64,000 bases of DNA from Aerophototrophica crusticola (GTDB taxonomy: Bacteria > Pseudomonadota > Alphaproteobacteria > Azospirillales > Azospirillaceae): contig MOEB01000017.1 of assembly GCA_001939945.1 (NCBI GenBank), positions 39,324 to 103,323 on the forward strand, given 5' to 3'. This document shows, in pieces, positions 34,841-42,883 of the stretch. Each line of letters opens with the position of its first letter. Position 1 is the stretch's first letter. Made by a program: the position numbers and the translations under genes. The notes below the pieces were generated by a model, which was given only the letters and a program-made list of their open reading frames with translations, was not told the origin of the DNA and ran no database searches.

Positions 34841-35506
34841 GTGAGGGCTAACACATTCGGGGTAGGTCCGGGGCGGTCGATTTACCCCCTGGAGCCGAGT
34901 CCGGCACGGAAATCAAGCCGAATCATGGGCTTGGCTGCGGCGTTCCTGACGCATGGGCTGCTGCTCGCCCTGGCGATGCGGGAATCGGACCTGGGCCCGC
35001 CCCGGCCTGTGGCGGAGGCGCCGGCGGCTTCTGTCCGAATAATGTCCGACCTGAGGGAGGAGGACAGCCCCGGAACCCTGTCCCTGGCACCGCCCCTGCC
35101 GGTCTCGGTACCCACGACGAGCCTGGTGCCCGCACCGATTCGGATCGCGACGGCAAGCCCCCGCGGCGCGGGCGGGGGTTCCCTCCAGGCCGCGGCCCCT
35201 TCGACGCTGCTGGACAAGGGCCGCCGCGGCGGCGCCCTGTCCTGGGCCGACTATCCGGACCAGGTCCGCGCCCACCTGGACCGGTTGCTGCCCCAAGGGC
35301 CGGGGGAGCCGGTCTATGTCCGCTTCTCCGTCGACCGGCGCGGCAACGTGTTGTCCGCCGTCGCCGAACGGGCGGGCACCGACCCCGACCTTGCCGCCGC
35401 GGCCATCCGGCGTCTGCGCGCCGCCTCCCCCCTGCCGCCCGTGCCGCAGAGTTTCCAGGGGGCGAGCTTCGCCGTCACCATGGCCGTCGAAGTGGCACGG
35501 GGGTAG
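34841..35506 (+). CDS. TonB-family energy transducer-like protein
   Basis: 221 residues from the GTG at 34841; ATG at 34925 and GTG at 34817 are alternatives. A short basic N terminus is followed by one membrane span (GLAAAFLTHGLLLALAM), a Pro/Ala-rich linker and a C-terminal TonB-type domain (YPDQVRAHLDRLL, VYVRFSVDRRGNVLSAVAERAG, AIRRLRAASPLPPVPQSF). It would link the inner-membrane proton motive force to an outer-membrane receptor, but no exbB, exbD or receptor gene is near. The spacer between membrane and C-domain is shorter than in canonical TonB. Confidence 0.78.
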   Translation: MRANTFGVGPGRSIYPLEPSPARKSSRIMGLAAAFLTHGLLLALAMRESDLGPPRPVAEAPAASVRIMSDLREEDSPGTLSLAPPLPVSVPTTSLVPAPIRIATASPRGAGGGSLQAAAPSTLLDKGRRGGALSWADYPDQVRAHLDRLLPQGPGEPVYVRFSVDRRGNVLSAVAERAGTDPDLAAAAIRRLRAASPLPPVPQSFQGASFAVTMAVEVARG

Positions 35507-35549
35507 CGGCCCGTTCCCGCTTGCGCCCCCGGGGCCGCGCTAACGGCGG

Positions 35550-35559
35550 TTTCGAATTC
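35550..35559. repeat. Dispersed TTTCGAATTC element, partial copy 2
   Basis: TTTCGAATTC, the left two-thirds of the palindrome seen at 60134. It overlaps the stop codon of the next minus-strand gene. Confidence 0.35.
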
Positions 35560-35917
35560 ACAACCCGAAGCGCGTGGGGCTGAGGTTCAGCGCCTCGCAG
35601 ATTTCCCGCAGGGTCGCCGCGGCACCGGGCGACAGCCCGTCGAGCCCGCCGGAAAGGGCAAGGGTGCGTTCCACCAGGCCCGCTGCGGCCACCGCATCCC
35701 CCTTGACCGGCCCGAGCATCTGGAAGGCCGCGGTCCGACCTCGATCCCGGTCCCCTGACAAATGGCTCAGATGGTCGTCCAGGCAGCCGACCCCGGCTGC
35801 CTCGCCGTCGGCGAATCTTCCGCGCAGCGCGGAGGCGTCACCCTCCCCCGCCTCCGCGGCCAGCAGCGCCACGGCGGCGGCGAGCGCCTTGTCCCGCGCG
35901 TCCAGGTCCTGGGCCAT
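35558..35917 (-). CDS. Hypothetical alpha-helical protein
   Basis: 119 residues; the ATG has AAGGAAG eight bases upstream. It is rich in Ala, Leu, Gly, Asp and Arg with long predicted helices (RDKALAAAVALLAAEAGEGD; SPGAAATLREICEALNLSPTRF). There is no signal peptide or membrane span, and no family recognised. It diverges from the YsnF-type stress gene. Confidence 0.65.
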   Translation of the reverse strand: MAQDLDARDKALAAAVALLAAEAGEGDASALRGRFADGEAAGVGCLDDHLSHLSGDRDRGRTAAFQMLGPVKGDAVAAAGLVERTLALSGGLDGLSPGAAATLREICEALNLSPTRFGL

Positions 35918-36026
35918 GGGCTTCCTTCCCTTTCCGTGTCCCCGTGGGCGTGGGGAACGCGCCCGGCCGCGGGATGGCCCAAGCATGCCGGCAGGGGCGC
36001 GTGGCCCGGCCTTTCGGCGCGGGAGG

Positions 36027-36051
36027 GGAACCCTTTGGCCGCCCGGCGGTT
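36027..36051 (+). promoter_or_regulatory. EcfG-type (general stress response) promoter candidate
   Basis: GGAAC at 36027-36031, a 16-base spacer, then GGTT at 36048-36051, 36 bases before the ATG of the YsnF-type gene. The pattern and distance fit promoters of the alphaproteobacterial general stress sigma factor EcfG. Confidence 0.6.
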
Positions 36052-36086
36052 GGGGCCCCGACTTCCAATCCTTACGGGGGACCAGC

Positions 36087-37208
36087 ATGAAGACCATCGT
36101 CGCGCTGTACGACAGCATGACCCACGCCCGGGCCGCCGTGACCGAGCTTGAGACGGCGGGCATCCCGCACCGGGACATCAGCCTTGTCGCCAGCGACAAG
36201 GCCGGCAGCACCTCCAGCACCGGCACCACCGCCGGCCGTGCCACGACGGACGGTGACAACGACACCCATGCCGGCACGGGCGCCGGCACCGGGGCCACCC
36301 TGGGCACGCTGGTGGGCGGCGGCGCCGGCCTGCTGGCCGGCCTGGGCGCCCTGGCCATCCCGGGCATCGGCCCGATCGTCGCCGCCGGCCCGCTGGTGGC
36401 GGCCCTGACCGGCGCCGGCGTGGGCGCGGCCAGCGGCGGCCTGCTGGGCGGGCTCGTCGGTTCCGGCATCCCGGAGAAGGACGCCCATGTCTATGCCGAG
36501 GGCGTGCGCCGCGGCGGCGCGCTGCTGACCGTGAAGGCCGACGATGCCCGCGTCAGCACCGTGGAGGACATCCTGGGCCGCCACGACCCGGTGGACATCG
36601 ACGAGCGTGAGCAGGGCTACCGCTCCGAGGGCTGGTCCGGCTTCGACAACAACGCCACGCCCTATGCGGCGAGCACCACGACCAGTACCGCCACCACCGG
36701 CACGACCACCACCGGCACGGCCGGTGCCGCCACGGGCCTGACCGGCGCCGCCGCCAGCCTGCGCGACACCGACCGCACCGCCACCACGCGCACCACCACG
36801 GGCGCCACGGGCGAGCAGCGCATCCCGGTGGCGGAGGAGAGCCTGGCCGTCGGCAAGCGCGCCGTGGAGCGCGGCCGCGTCCGTGTCCACAGCCACGTGA
36901 TCGAGACCCCGGTGGAGGAGAGCGTCCGCCTGCGCGACGAGACCGTGCATGTGGAGCGCCGCGCCGCCACCGGCGAGGTGCCGACCGACGCCTTCCGCGA
37001 CCGCACCATCGAGGTGTCGGAGACGGACGAGGAGGCCGTGGTGCAGAAGCAGGCCCACGTCACCGGTGAGGTGGTCGTGCGCAAGGACGTGGAGGAGCGG
37101 GCCGAGACCATCCGCGACACCGTCCGCAAGACCGAGGTGGACATCGAGGGCGACCCGAACAGCCGCGCCACCCGGACCAGCACCAGCACGCCCCGCCGCG
37201 ACGTCTGA
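36087..37208 (+). CDS. YsnF-type stress protein with DUF2382 domain
   Basis: 373 residues. The N terminus (MKTIVALYDSMTHARAAVTE) matches general-stress-protein-17M-type domains. A glycine/alanine-rich hydrophobic stretch at ~70-130 (LVGGGAGLLAGLGALAIPG) and a Thr/Ala-rich linker at ~190-230 follow. The DUF2382 domain is at ~245-355 (IPVAEESLAVGKRAVERGRV ... EEAVVQKQAHVTGEVVVRKD). Such proteins are stress-induced; molecular role unknown. A GGAAC-N16-GGTT promoter precedes it, and a small exported protein follows at 67 bases. Confidence 0.85.
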   Translation: MKTIVALYDSMTHARAAVTELETAGIPHRDISLVASDKAGSTSSTGTTAGRATTDGDNDTHAGTGAGTGATLGTLVGGGAGLLAGLGALAIPGIGPIVAAGPLVAALTGAGVGAASGGLLGGLVGSGIPEKDAHVYAEGVRRGGALLTVKADDARVSTVEDILGRHDPVDIDEREQGYRSEGWSGFDNNATPYAASTTTSTATTGTTTTGTAGAATGLTGAAASLRDTDRTATTRTTTGATGEQRIPVAEESLAVGKRAVERGRVRVHSHVIETPVEESVRLRDETVHVERRAATGEVPTDAFRDRTIEVSETDEEAVVQKQAHVTGEVVVRKDVEERAETIRDTVRKTEVDIEGDPNSRATRTSTSTPRRDV

Positions 37209-37275
37209 CGGCAGAACCGAGCGGCGCCCCGGCCCGGGGCCGGGGCGCCCGAGTTTCCCGCTGCAAGCGAGGACC

Positions 37276-37707
37276 ATGATGAAGAGCATCAAGACCCTGA
37301 TCGGCGCCGCGATCATCGCCGCCCCCCTGGCCGCCCTGCCGGCCCTGGCCCAGGACAACGCCCCCGCCAACACCGCCCGCGACGCCACCCAGCGCGCCCA
37401 GCAGGGGATGGAGAAGGCGGGCGACAGCGTCTCCAAGTCCGCGGACCGCGCCCAGACCAACGCCGAGCGCGAGATGTCCGGCGACGACAAGAAGCCCGGA
37501 CTTGACGACGGCAACCGCACCGCCGACGCCGGCCGCAACAGCTTCACCGAGGGGCAGGCCCGCTCCCGCATCGAGGAGCAGGGCTTCACCCAGGTGACCA
37601 ACTTGAAGAAGGGCGATGACGGCATCTGGTCCGCACAGGCCATGAAGGAAGGCAAGCAGACCCAGGTGCAGTTGGACTATGAGGGCGACGTGGTGGAGAA
37701 GAAGTAA
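37276..37707 (+). CDS. Small exported protein, PepSY-like C terminus
   Basis: 143 residues, GAGG five bases before the first of two ATGs. A signal peptide (MMKSIKTLIGAAIIAAPLAA, cleavage after ALA) precedes a charged, Ala/Asp-rich helical region (DATQRAQQGMEKAGDSVSKS). The C terminus (ARSRIEEQGFTQVTNLKKGD, then GIWSAQAMKEGKQTQVQLDY) looks like a PepSY-type fold. It probably acts in the periplasm. It may share stress control with the upstream YsnF-type gene. A terminator follows. Confidence 0.78.
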   Translation: MMKSIKTLIGAAIIAAPLAALPALAQDNAPANTARDATQRAQQGMEKAGDSVSKSADRAQTNAEREMSGDDKKPGLDDGNRTADAGRNSFTEGQARSRIEEQGFTQVTNLKKGDDGIWSAQAMKEGKQTQVQLDYEGDVVEKK

Positions 37708-37739
37708 CCACCCGTCCTTGACCCGAGGACCTGTCACGC

Positions 37740-37762
37740 GGCCCCGCCTCACCGGCGGGGCC
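37740..37762 (+). terminator. Rho-independent terminator
   Basis: Perfect nine-bp stem GGCCCCGCC / GGCGGGGCC with five-base loop, followed by GTTCTCGTT, 32 bases after the exported-protein stop. Confidence 0.75.
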
Positions 37763-37870
37763 GTTCTCGTTCCGGTGGCGTACCTGTTATGGGTTCAAAT
37801 CAATTCCTAGGCGCGGCGGCCCGACCCTGCTACGCTCGGGGTCTTCCCAATCGTCCCGGAAGCCTGCCCG

Positions 37871-39526
37871 ATGTCGCTGACAACGAGGCTCGTCGCGCTC
37901 ATCCTGGCGGCGCTCCTGCCGGTCCTTGCGATCCAGGCTGCCAACACTTCTGTCTTGCAGGCGGAGCAGGAACGTGAGGTGGGCGCGGCCGTCCGCCGCC
38001 AGGCGGAGTTCCTGGCGGGCGACCTGACCCAGCTCGTGGACGGGATACGCCAAGTACAGGCGGCCCTCGCGGAGATGCCACAGATCACCGGTGGCGTCCG
38101 GGAGGCCTGCACCCCCGTCATCCAGGGCGTGGTGGCCCGCCAGCCCGTCTACCGCAACGTCCTGGTGGCGGACGCGGATGGCATGGTCTGGTGCAATGCC
38201 CTGCTGCGGGACACGTTCGAGCCCTATTCCATCGCCCACCGCGACTATTTCAAGGGTTCCAAGGCCGGAGAGGCCTTTGCCGTGGGCGTCTTCACCCGCG
38301 GCATGACCACCGGCGCGGACGTGCTGCATTTCGCCACCCCGATCCGCGACGGTGACGGCACCTTCGCCGGCGTGGTGGTAACGGCCCTTGACCTGACGTG
38401 GCTGGCCCAGCGGCTGGAGCGCCCGGACTGGTCCGAGGGGCGGGCCGTGCTGGTGGCCGACCGCGAGGGTACCGTGCTGGTGCGCCACCCGGACAACACG
38501 ACCTTCGCCGGCCGGACAGTTCCCGACCCGCTCCTCGCGCTGCTGGGCCAGGCGGCGCCCGGCGTCGTCGACACGGAGGGCACGGTGGACGGGGTGCGGC
38601 GGGTGATCGGCTATGTCCCGCCGGGTGCCAACCCCTATGGCCTCTATGTCGGGGTGGGCCTGAGCCATGAGGCAGCTTTCGGCGCCCTGCGTGCGGCGGG
38701 GGAGCGGCAGCTGGTGCTGACCCTGGCGGTGGCGGCCCTGGCCGCGCTGGCCGCCTGGATGATCGCCGAGCGGGGCGTGCGGCGGCCGGTGCGCACCCTG
38801 CTGGCCGCCGCCGCGCGCTGGCGCAAGGGGGACTTGTCCAGCCGCAGCGGCGTGGGCGGGTCCTCGGAACTGGGCCAGCTCGGCGCCGCCTTCGACGGGC
38901 TGGCCGCGGGCCTGGAGGCGGAGCTGGCGCGCAAGGACACGCTGCTGCGGGAACTGGCCCACCGCACCATGAACAACCTCCAGGTCCTGGGCGCGATCCT
39001 GGCGTTGCAGGCCAAGGGCGTCTCCGACGGCGAGGCCCGGCATGAGCTGGGGGAGGCCACCAGCCGGGTCCAGGCCATGGCGCTGGCCTATCGCAGCCTG
39101 CACGGCAGCGGCACCGGCGGGCTGGTGGACCTTGGCCACGTGCTGCGGGAGCTGTGCGCCAACATGGCCGCCGCGGTGATGACCGGCGGCTGCAAGGTGG
39201 AGGCGCCGCCCTTGCTCCTGTCCTCGGAGCTGGCGATGCCCCTCGCCCTGATCGCCAACGAGCTGGTGACCAACGCGGCCAAGCATGGCGGCGGCGGGCC
39301 GGTGGAGGTCTGGCTGGGGCCGGACGGGGCCGGCTGGCGGCTGGCGGTGCGCAACCGCGGCACCCTGCCTCCCGGTTTCGACCCGGCCCGGGCGGACGGG
39401 TTCGGGCTGCGCATGGTGGTGGCCATGGCCGGGCAGGTGGGCGGCAGGACCAGTTTCCACGACGGGGACGGCTGGACCGAATGCGCCGTCATCTTCACGC
39501 CCGAGGTGTCGGAAAAGGTCGCCTGA
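37871..39526 (+). CDS. dCache-HAMP sensor histidine kinase (HisKA_2)
   Basis: 551 residues. Membrane spans at ~6-25 and ~280-300 enclose a two-lobed Cache-like periplasmic sensor (NVLVADADGMVWCNA, HRDYFKGSKAGEAFAVGVFT, AVLVADREGTVLVRHPD). A HAMP-like region follows, then HisKA_2 with His364 (LLRELAHRTMNNLQVLGAIL) and an HATPase with ANELVTNAAKHGGGG. The ligand is probably a small organic molecule or amino acid, by family analogy. It ends six bases before the convergent HWE kinase. Confidence 0.9.
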   Translation: MSLTTRLVALILAALLPVLAIQAANTSVLQAEQEREVGAAVRRQAEFLAGDLTQLVDGIRQVQAALAEMPQITGGVREACTPVIQGVVARQPVYRNVLVADADGMVWCNALLRDTFEPYSIAHRDYFKGSKAGEAFAVGVFTRGMTTGADVLHFATPIRDGDGTFAGVVVTALDLTWLAQRLERPDWSEGRAVLVADREGTVLVRHPDNTTFAGRTVPDPLLALLGQAAPGVVDTEGTVDGVRRVIGYVPPGANPYGLYVGVGLSHEAAFGALRAAGERQLVLTLAVAALAALAAWMIAERGVRRPVRTLLAAAARWRKGDLSSRSGVGGSSELGQLGAAFDGLAAGLEAELARKDTLLRELAHRTMNNLQVLGAILALQAKGVSDGEARHELGEATSRVQAMALAYRSLHGSGTGGLVDLGHVLRELCANMAAAVMTGGCKVEAPPLLLSSELAMPLALIANELVTNAAKHGGGGPVEVWLGPDGAGWRLAVRNRGTLPPGFDPARADGFGLRMVVAMAGQVGGRTSFHDGDGWTECAVIFTPEVSEKVA

Positions 39527-39532
39527 CCAGCA

Positions 39533-40987
39533 TCAGGCCGTGAGGCTGTCCGCCGGCAGGGTGAGGCGGACGCCCAGCCCGCCCGGTTCCCAGGCATGCT
39601 CGATCTGGCCGCGGAGCTGACCCAGCGTGGCCTGGAGCAGCATTTCCGATCCGAAGCCCCGGCGGTCCGGCTGGCCCGACAGGGTCGGGCCCCCCAGTTC
39701 CTGCCAGCGCAGGTCCAGCCCCTGCCCGGGGGCGCCCTGCCAGCGGACCAGCAGCCTTCCGCCGTCTTGGGACAGCGCCCCGTACTTGGCCGCGTTGGTG
39801 GCCAGCTCATGCAGCAGCATGGCCAGGGACTGCACGGCATCGGCCGCCACGGTCAGGTCCGGCCCGTCCAGCACCAGCCGCCCGTCGGCCCCGTCCAGGA
39901 AGGGGGACAGGCCTTCCCGCACCAGTTGCGCCAGGGGGGCGCCGGTCCAGCTGTTGCCGGACAGGTGGGCCTGGGCCCGGGCCAGGGCGCCGATGCGGCT
40001 CTCCACCGCCTCGAGGAAGGCATCACGGGACTCGGCCCGCGTCAGCCGCAGGATGGCCTGGACCACGGCCAGGGTGTTCTTGGCGCGGTGGTCCACCTCC
40101 CGCATCAGCAGGCGCTCCCGCTCCTCGCCGGCGCGGCGCGCGGTCTCGTCCAAGGCGCAGATGAACAGGCCGTCCACCCGCCCGTCCTCGGTGACATGGG
40201 GGATGTATTCCGCGCGCACGAAGCGGGCCGGCTTGTCGCCATAGGGCACCCATCCCTCCAGGACCGAGCGCCTGCCGGCCAGGGCGCCCTTGATGTGCTC
40301 CCCCACCCAGGCAAAGGCCCCCTCGCCCACCACCTCGGGCACGGTCTTTCCCACCACCTCCCGCGGGTCGAGGCCGAACCAGTCCCGGTAGGCGTGGTTG
40401 GCCACCCGGTAACGCAGGTCCGGCCCCACATAGGCCACCAGCATGGGCAAGCCGTCCACCAGCAGGCGGAACAGGCCCAGGCTCTCCCGCAGGCCCCGCT
40501 CGGCCGTGTCGCGGGCCGTCTCGTCCCGGACGGCAAGGACGGCGCCGAGCTGACGCCCGTCCTCCGCATGGATCGGGCAGGCGCTGCCGACGGCGACCAC
40601 CTCCGTCCCGTCGGGGCGGCGGATGCGCCAGCGCGCGTCGGTGCTGCCCTCCCCCCTCAGCACGGCCCGGGCCAGGGGGAGGTCCTGGGGCGGGTAGGGC
40701 CGGCCGTCCTCGGTGAACAGGCTATAGGTCGCGCTGTAGTCGTCCGGCGCCACATCCAACCGGGCGACGCCATGGATGCGCTCCGCCGCCGCGTTGACGA
40801 AGCTGATGCGACCGGCGGCATCGGTGATGATGACCCCTTCCGCCAACTGCCGCAGGGCGGCCAGGTGGGACCTTGCGGCATCGGCGTCCCGCAGGGCGGC
40901 AAGCTCGGCCCGCAAGGCGGCGTTCTCCGCGCGGAGCCGTTCCAACTCGGCCGCGTCGGCCCGGGCATTCTCGGTCTGATTCGCCAA
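39533..40987 (-). CDS. Soluble double-PAS HWE-type histidine kinase
   Basis: About 484 residues. A short coiled coil (ELERLRAENAALRAELAALR) is followed by PAS 1 (~42-155), PAS 2 (~172-285) and an HWE kinase core with His300 (LLMREVDHRAKNTLAVVQAI) and HELATNAAKYGALS as N box. No membrane span. The start is uncertain: no ATG lies near the coiled coil, so I use the TTG at 40987; an ATG at 41182 would add an unlikely Pro/Gly/Arg-rich stretch. HWE kinases often sense light or redox through PAS domains. Confidence 0.82.
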   Translation of the reverse strand: MANQTENARADAAELERLRAENAALRAELAALRDADAARSHLAALRQLAEGVIITDAAGRISFVNAAAERIHGVARLDVAPDDYSATYSLFTEDGRPYPPQDLPLARAVLRGEGSTDARWRIRRPDGTEVVAVGSACPIHAEDGRQLGAVLAVRDETARDTAERGLRESLGLFRLLVDGLPMLVAYVGPDLRYRVANHAYRDWFGLDPREVVGKTVPEVVGEGAFAWVGEHIKGALAGRRSVLEGWVPYGDKPARFVRAEYIPHVTEDGRVDGLFICALDETARRAGEERERLLMREVDHRAKNTLAVVQAILRLTRAESRDAFLEAVESRIGALARAQAHLSGNSWTGAPLAQLVREGLSPFLDGADGRLVLDGPDLTVAADAVQSLAMLLHELATNAAKYGALSQDGGRLLVRWQGAPGQGLDLRWQELGGPTLSGQPDRRGFGSEMLLQATLGQLRGQIEHAWEPGGLGVRLTLPADSLTA

Positions 40988-41235
40988 GCGGCACCAACCC
41001 TGTCGGGATTTCCCTTGCCCCAAGGTGGGGCGCCCCGGGCCGTAAGTCGAGCCGGGCGAATAGTTGTCCCAACCAATCGGTTTCCCCACCCGGAAGGCGG
41101 GTCCCCCCACCCCCGGCCGGACAGGACGGTCGGGTTCCCGATTGAGTTCCGGGCCAAGCCGCCCGCGCGGTCGCCGGGCCAAGCCCCCTGCCGCTACCGT
41201 CCCATCCAGGCCATCACGGGCCAGCGGGGGCCGGC

Positions 41236-41595
41236 ATGCAGGAAGTCCGCCTGATCGGGTTCAACGAACGGGAACTGGTGGAGGCGCTGGTCACCCTGAT
41301 GCGCCGGCGGCGGGAGCCGCTGCCCTCTGGCGAGGTGGCCGACGTGATCCTGCGCGAAGGGCCGGTGGGCATCTGCGTCACCGTCCGGGATCGGGACGGC
41401 CGCCTGTCCGCCATCCGCAAGGACGGCGCCTACCTGGGGGCCGCGCTCGTGGCCTATTGCCTGGACCGGAACGTGCCCCTGCCCGCGCGGGCGCACAAAT
41501 CCATCGAGGTGATCGCCGGTGAGGCGCACCTGGTGATCCAGATGGCGGACGCGGAATCTGTCATGGCGGTGGAGAGCAAACAACGGGCGGCCTGA
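41236..41595 (+). CDS. Conserved-looking hypothetical protein
   Basis: 119 residues without signal or membrane segment. It has a compact alpha/beta look: RLIGFNERELVEALVTLMRR, then strand-rich ADVILREGPVGICVTVRDRD and SIEVIAGEAHLVIQMADAES. No family recognised. It is divergent from the HWE kinase with about 250 bases between starts, which contain presumed promoters and no further gene. It might work with the kinase, but nothing in the sequence proves that. Confidence 0.65.
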   Translation: MQEVRLIGFNERELVEALVTLMRRRREPLPSGEVADVILREGPVGICVTVRDRDGRLSAIRKDGAYLGAALVAYCLDRNVPLPARAHKSIEVIAGEAHLVIQMADAESVMAVESKQRAA

Positions 41596-41983
41596 AAGGC
41601 CGGCCCTCACTGTCGCCCTTGCGGGCGTTTCCCCCTAAACCCAGGCCGCCCAGTGGAGCGATACCTGCCGGCCGGTTTGCCCGGCTCGGTCTTTGTCGGC
41701 CTGCCGTGGCCTGCCTGTACGAACCTTTAATGCGTCAAAGCGCCCGCTTGCAACAGGAATTTTCCACATTCCCCCGAAATGGGTAACTTAAGCAAAGTCG
41801 ATGAAAACCCCCGCAAAAAAATGGGCCGGAGCCGCGGGCGCGGCATCCGGCCCAGTCGCCTTGGGACGGTGACCCTGGGGTGGGCCAAGGGTGGGGAAAC
41901 CCGGGGAGGCCCGGTCTTCCGCCCCACGGTAAGGCAGGGGCCGGCAGCGACACTGCGGGTGCCGAGCCGCCGGCCGGAAGGGG
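41596..41983. other. Intergenic region with a minus-strand terminator
   Basis: 388 bases without a supportable gene. At 41823-41853 the minus strand has an eight-bp stem GGGCCGGA / TCCGGCCC with an inner CCGCGGGCGCGG palindrome, followed by ATTTTTTT (41815-41821 on the plus strand reads A7). This is a good intrinsic terminator for the 41984-42708 pair. A comparatively AT-rich patch at 41720-41820 is otherwise unexplained. Confidence 0.7.
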
Positions 41984-42403
41984 TCAGTTCATGGCGGCCA
42001 TGTCGGCGCGGCCGCGGGCGTCGAAGGCCTGCACGCCCAGCCGGTCACCCACGCGGCGCAGCCGCAGCGAGGGGGACGTGCCGGGCCCGCTGTCCAGCAG
42101 CAGGGAGGCGGCGGCCCCGTCCTCAAGCTCGGCCTCGAACCGGGCCGCGGGGCCCTCGGTGCCGCCGCTGGGGGCCATGGTCACCACCACCTGGAACCGG
42201 CCCTGCCGGTCGATGGTGTGGTAGGCGACGGCGGTCTGCCCGCCGATGGCGACGGTGGCGGCCTTCATCGGCTCCAGGAAGCGCTGGGCGGCGTTGGCGG
42301 TGGCGGTGTTCAACATGGCGGTGAACAGTCCGGTGGTGACGGCGGCGGCCAACAGGCCGGCGGACAGGAGGGTGGCGCGGGTAACGGTCTTCTCGGTGGT
42401 CAT
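41984..42403 (-). CDS. Hypothetical membrane-anchored or exported protein
   Basis: 139 residues. The N terminus (MTTEKTVTRATLLSAGLLAA, continuing AVTTGLFTAML) is a signal anchor or signal peptide. The mature domain is beta-rich (ATVAIGGQTAVAYHTIDRQG; FQVVVTMAPS). AGGA precedes the ATG by nine bases. It follows the 87-residue hypothetical by 41 bases and shares its terminator. No family recognised. Confidence 0.65.
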   Translation of the reverse strand: MTTEKTVTRATLLSAGLLAAAVTTGLFTAMLNTATANAAQRFLEPMKAATVAIGGQTAVAYHTIDRQGRFQVVVTMAPSGGTEGPAARFEAELEDGAAASLLLDSGPGTSPSLRLRRVGDRLGVQAFDARGRADMAAMN

Positions 42404-42444
42404 TGTCTTGGTCCTGGAAGGGGTTCGGTTCGATCGGGTCGGGG

Positions 42445-42708
42445 TCAGGCGATGTTGGCCGGCCGCAGCCGGACCACCTGCACGACGGCATCGGGGAGGC
42501 CGCGGGTGGCGTGGCAGACAGCCGTGAGGTCGGTGTGGAAGCTTTCCTTCCCGCCCTGCACCACGCGGTAGAGCAGCTGCGGCCGGGCCTCGCCCGGGTT
42601 GAGGCTGACGACCCGCGGGCGGGTCTTCTCCCGGTCATCGGGGCCAGGGATCGACGTGCCCCGGGCGGCGAAGGCGGTCGGGCTCGGGATGGGTGGGATC
42701 GGGTTCAT
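42445..42708 (-). CDS. Small hypothetical protein
   Basis: 87 residues with a strong GGAGGAA site seven bases before the ATG. The N-terminal half is Pro/Arg-rich (MNPIPPIPSPTAFAARG); the C-terminal half looks folded (QLLYRVVQGGKESFHTDLTA, LPDAVVQVVRLRPANIA). It is first in a two-gene unit with the anchored protein and lies downstream of the large ATPase regulator. No family recognised. Confidence 0.6.
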   Translation of the reverse strand: MNPIPPIPSPTAFAARGTSIPGPDDREKTRPRVVSLNPGEARPQLLYRVVQGGKESFHTDLTAVCHATRGLPDAVVQVVRLRPANIA

Positions 42709-42883
42709 GGTGGCGTTCCTCCGGTGCCGGGTGCCGTGTCATCGGGTGACCGGCGCCGTTGGTCGGAAGATGCCGCCACAGCCCGCTTAAGGTCTTGAAG
42801 CCGGGCCTGAAGTGTTCTGAAAAAACCTAAAATCCCTGGGATTCAGGCCTTCGCGTTTCTCGGGCGCCGACGCCCCAGGAACG

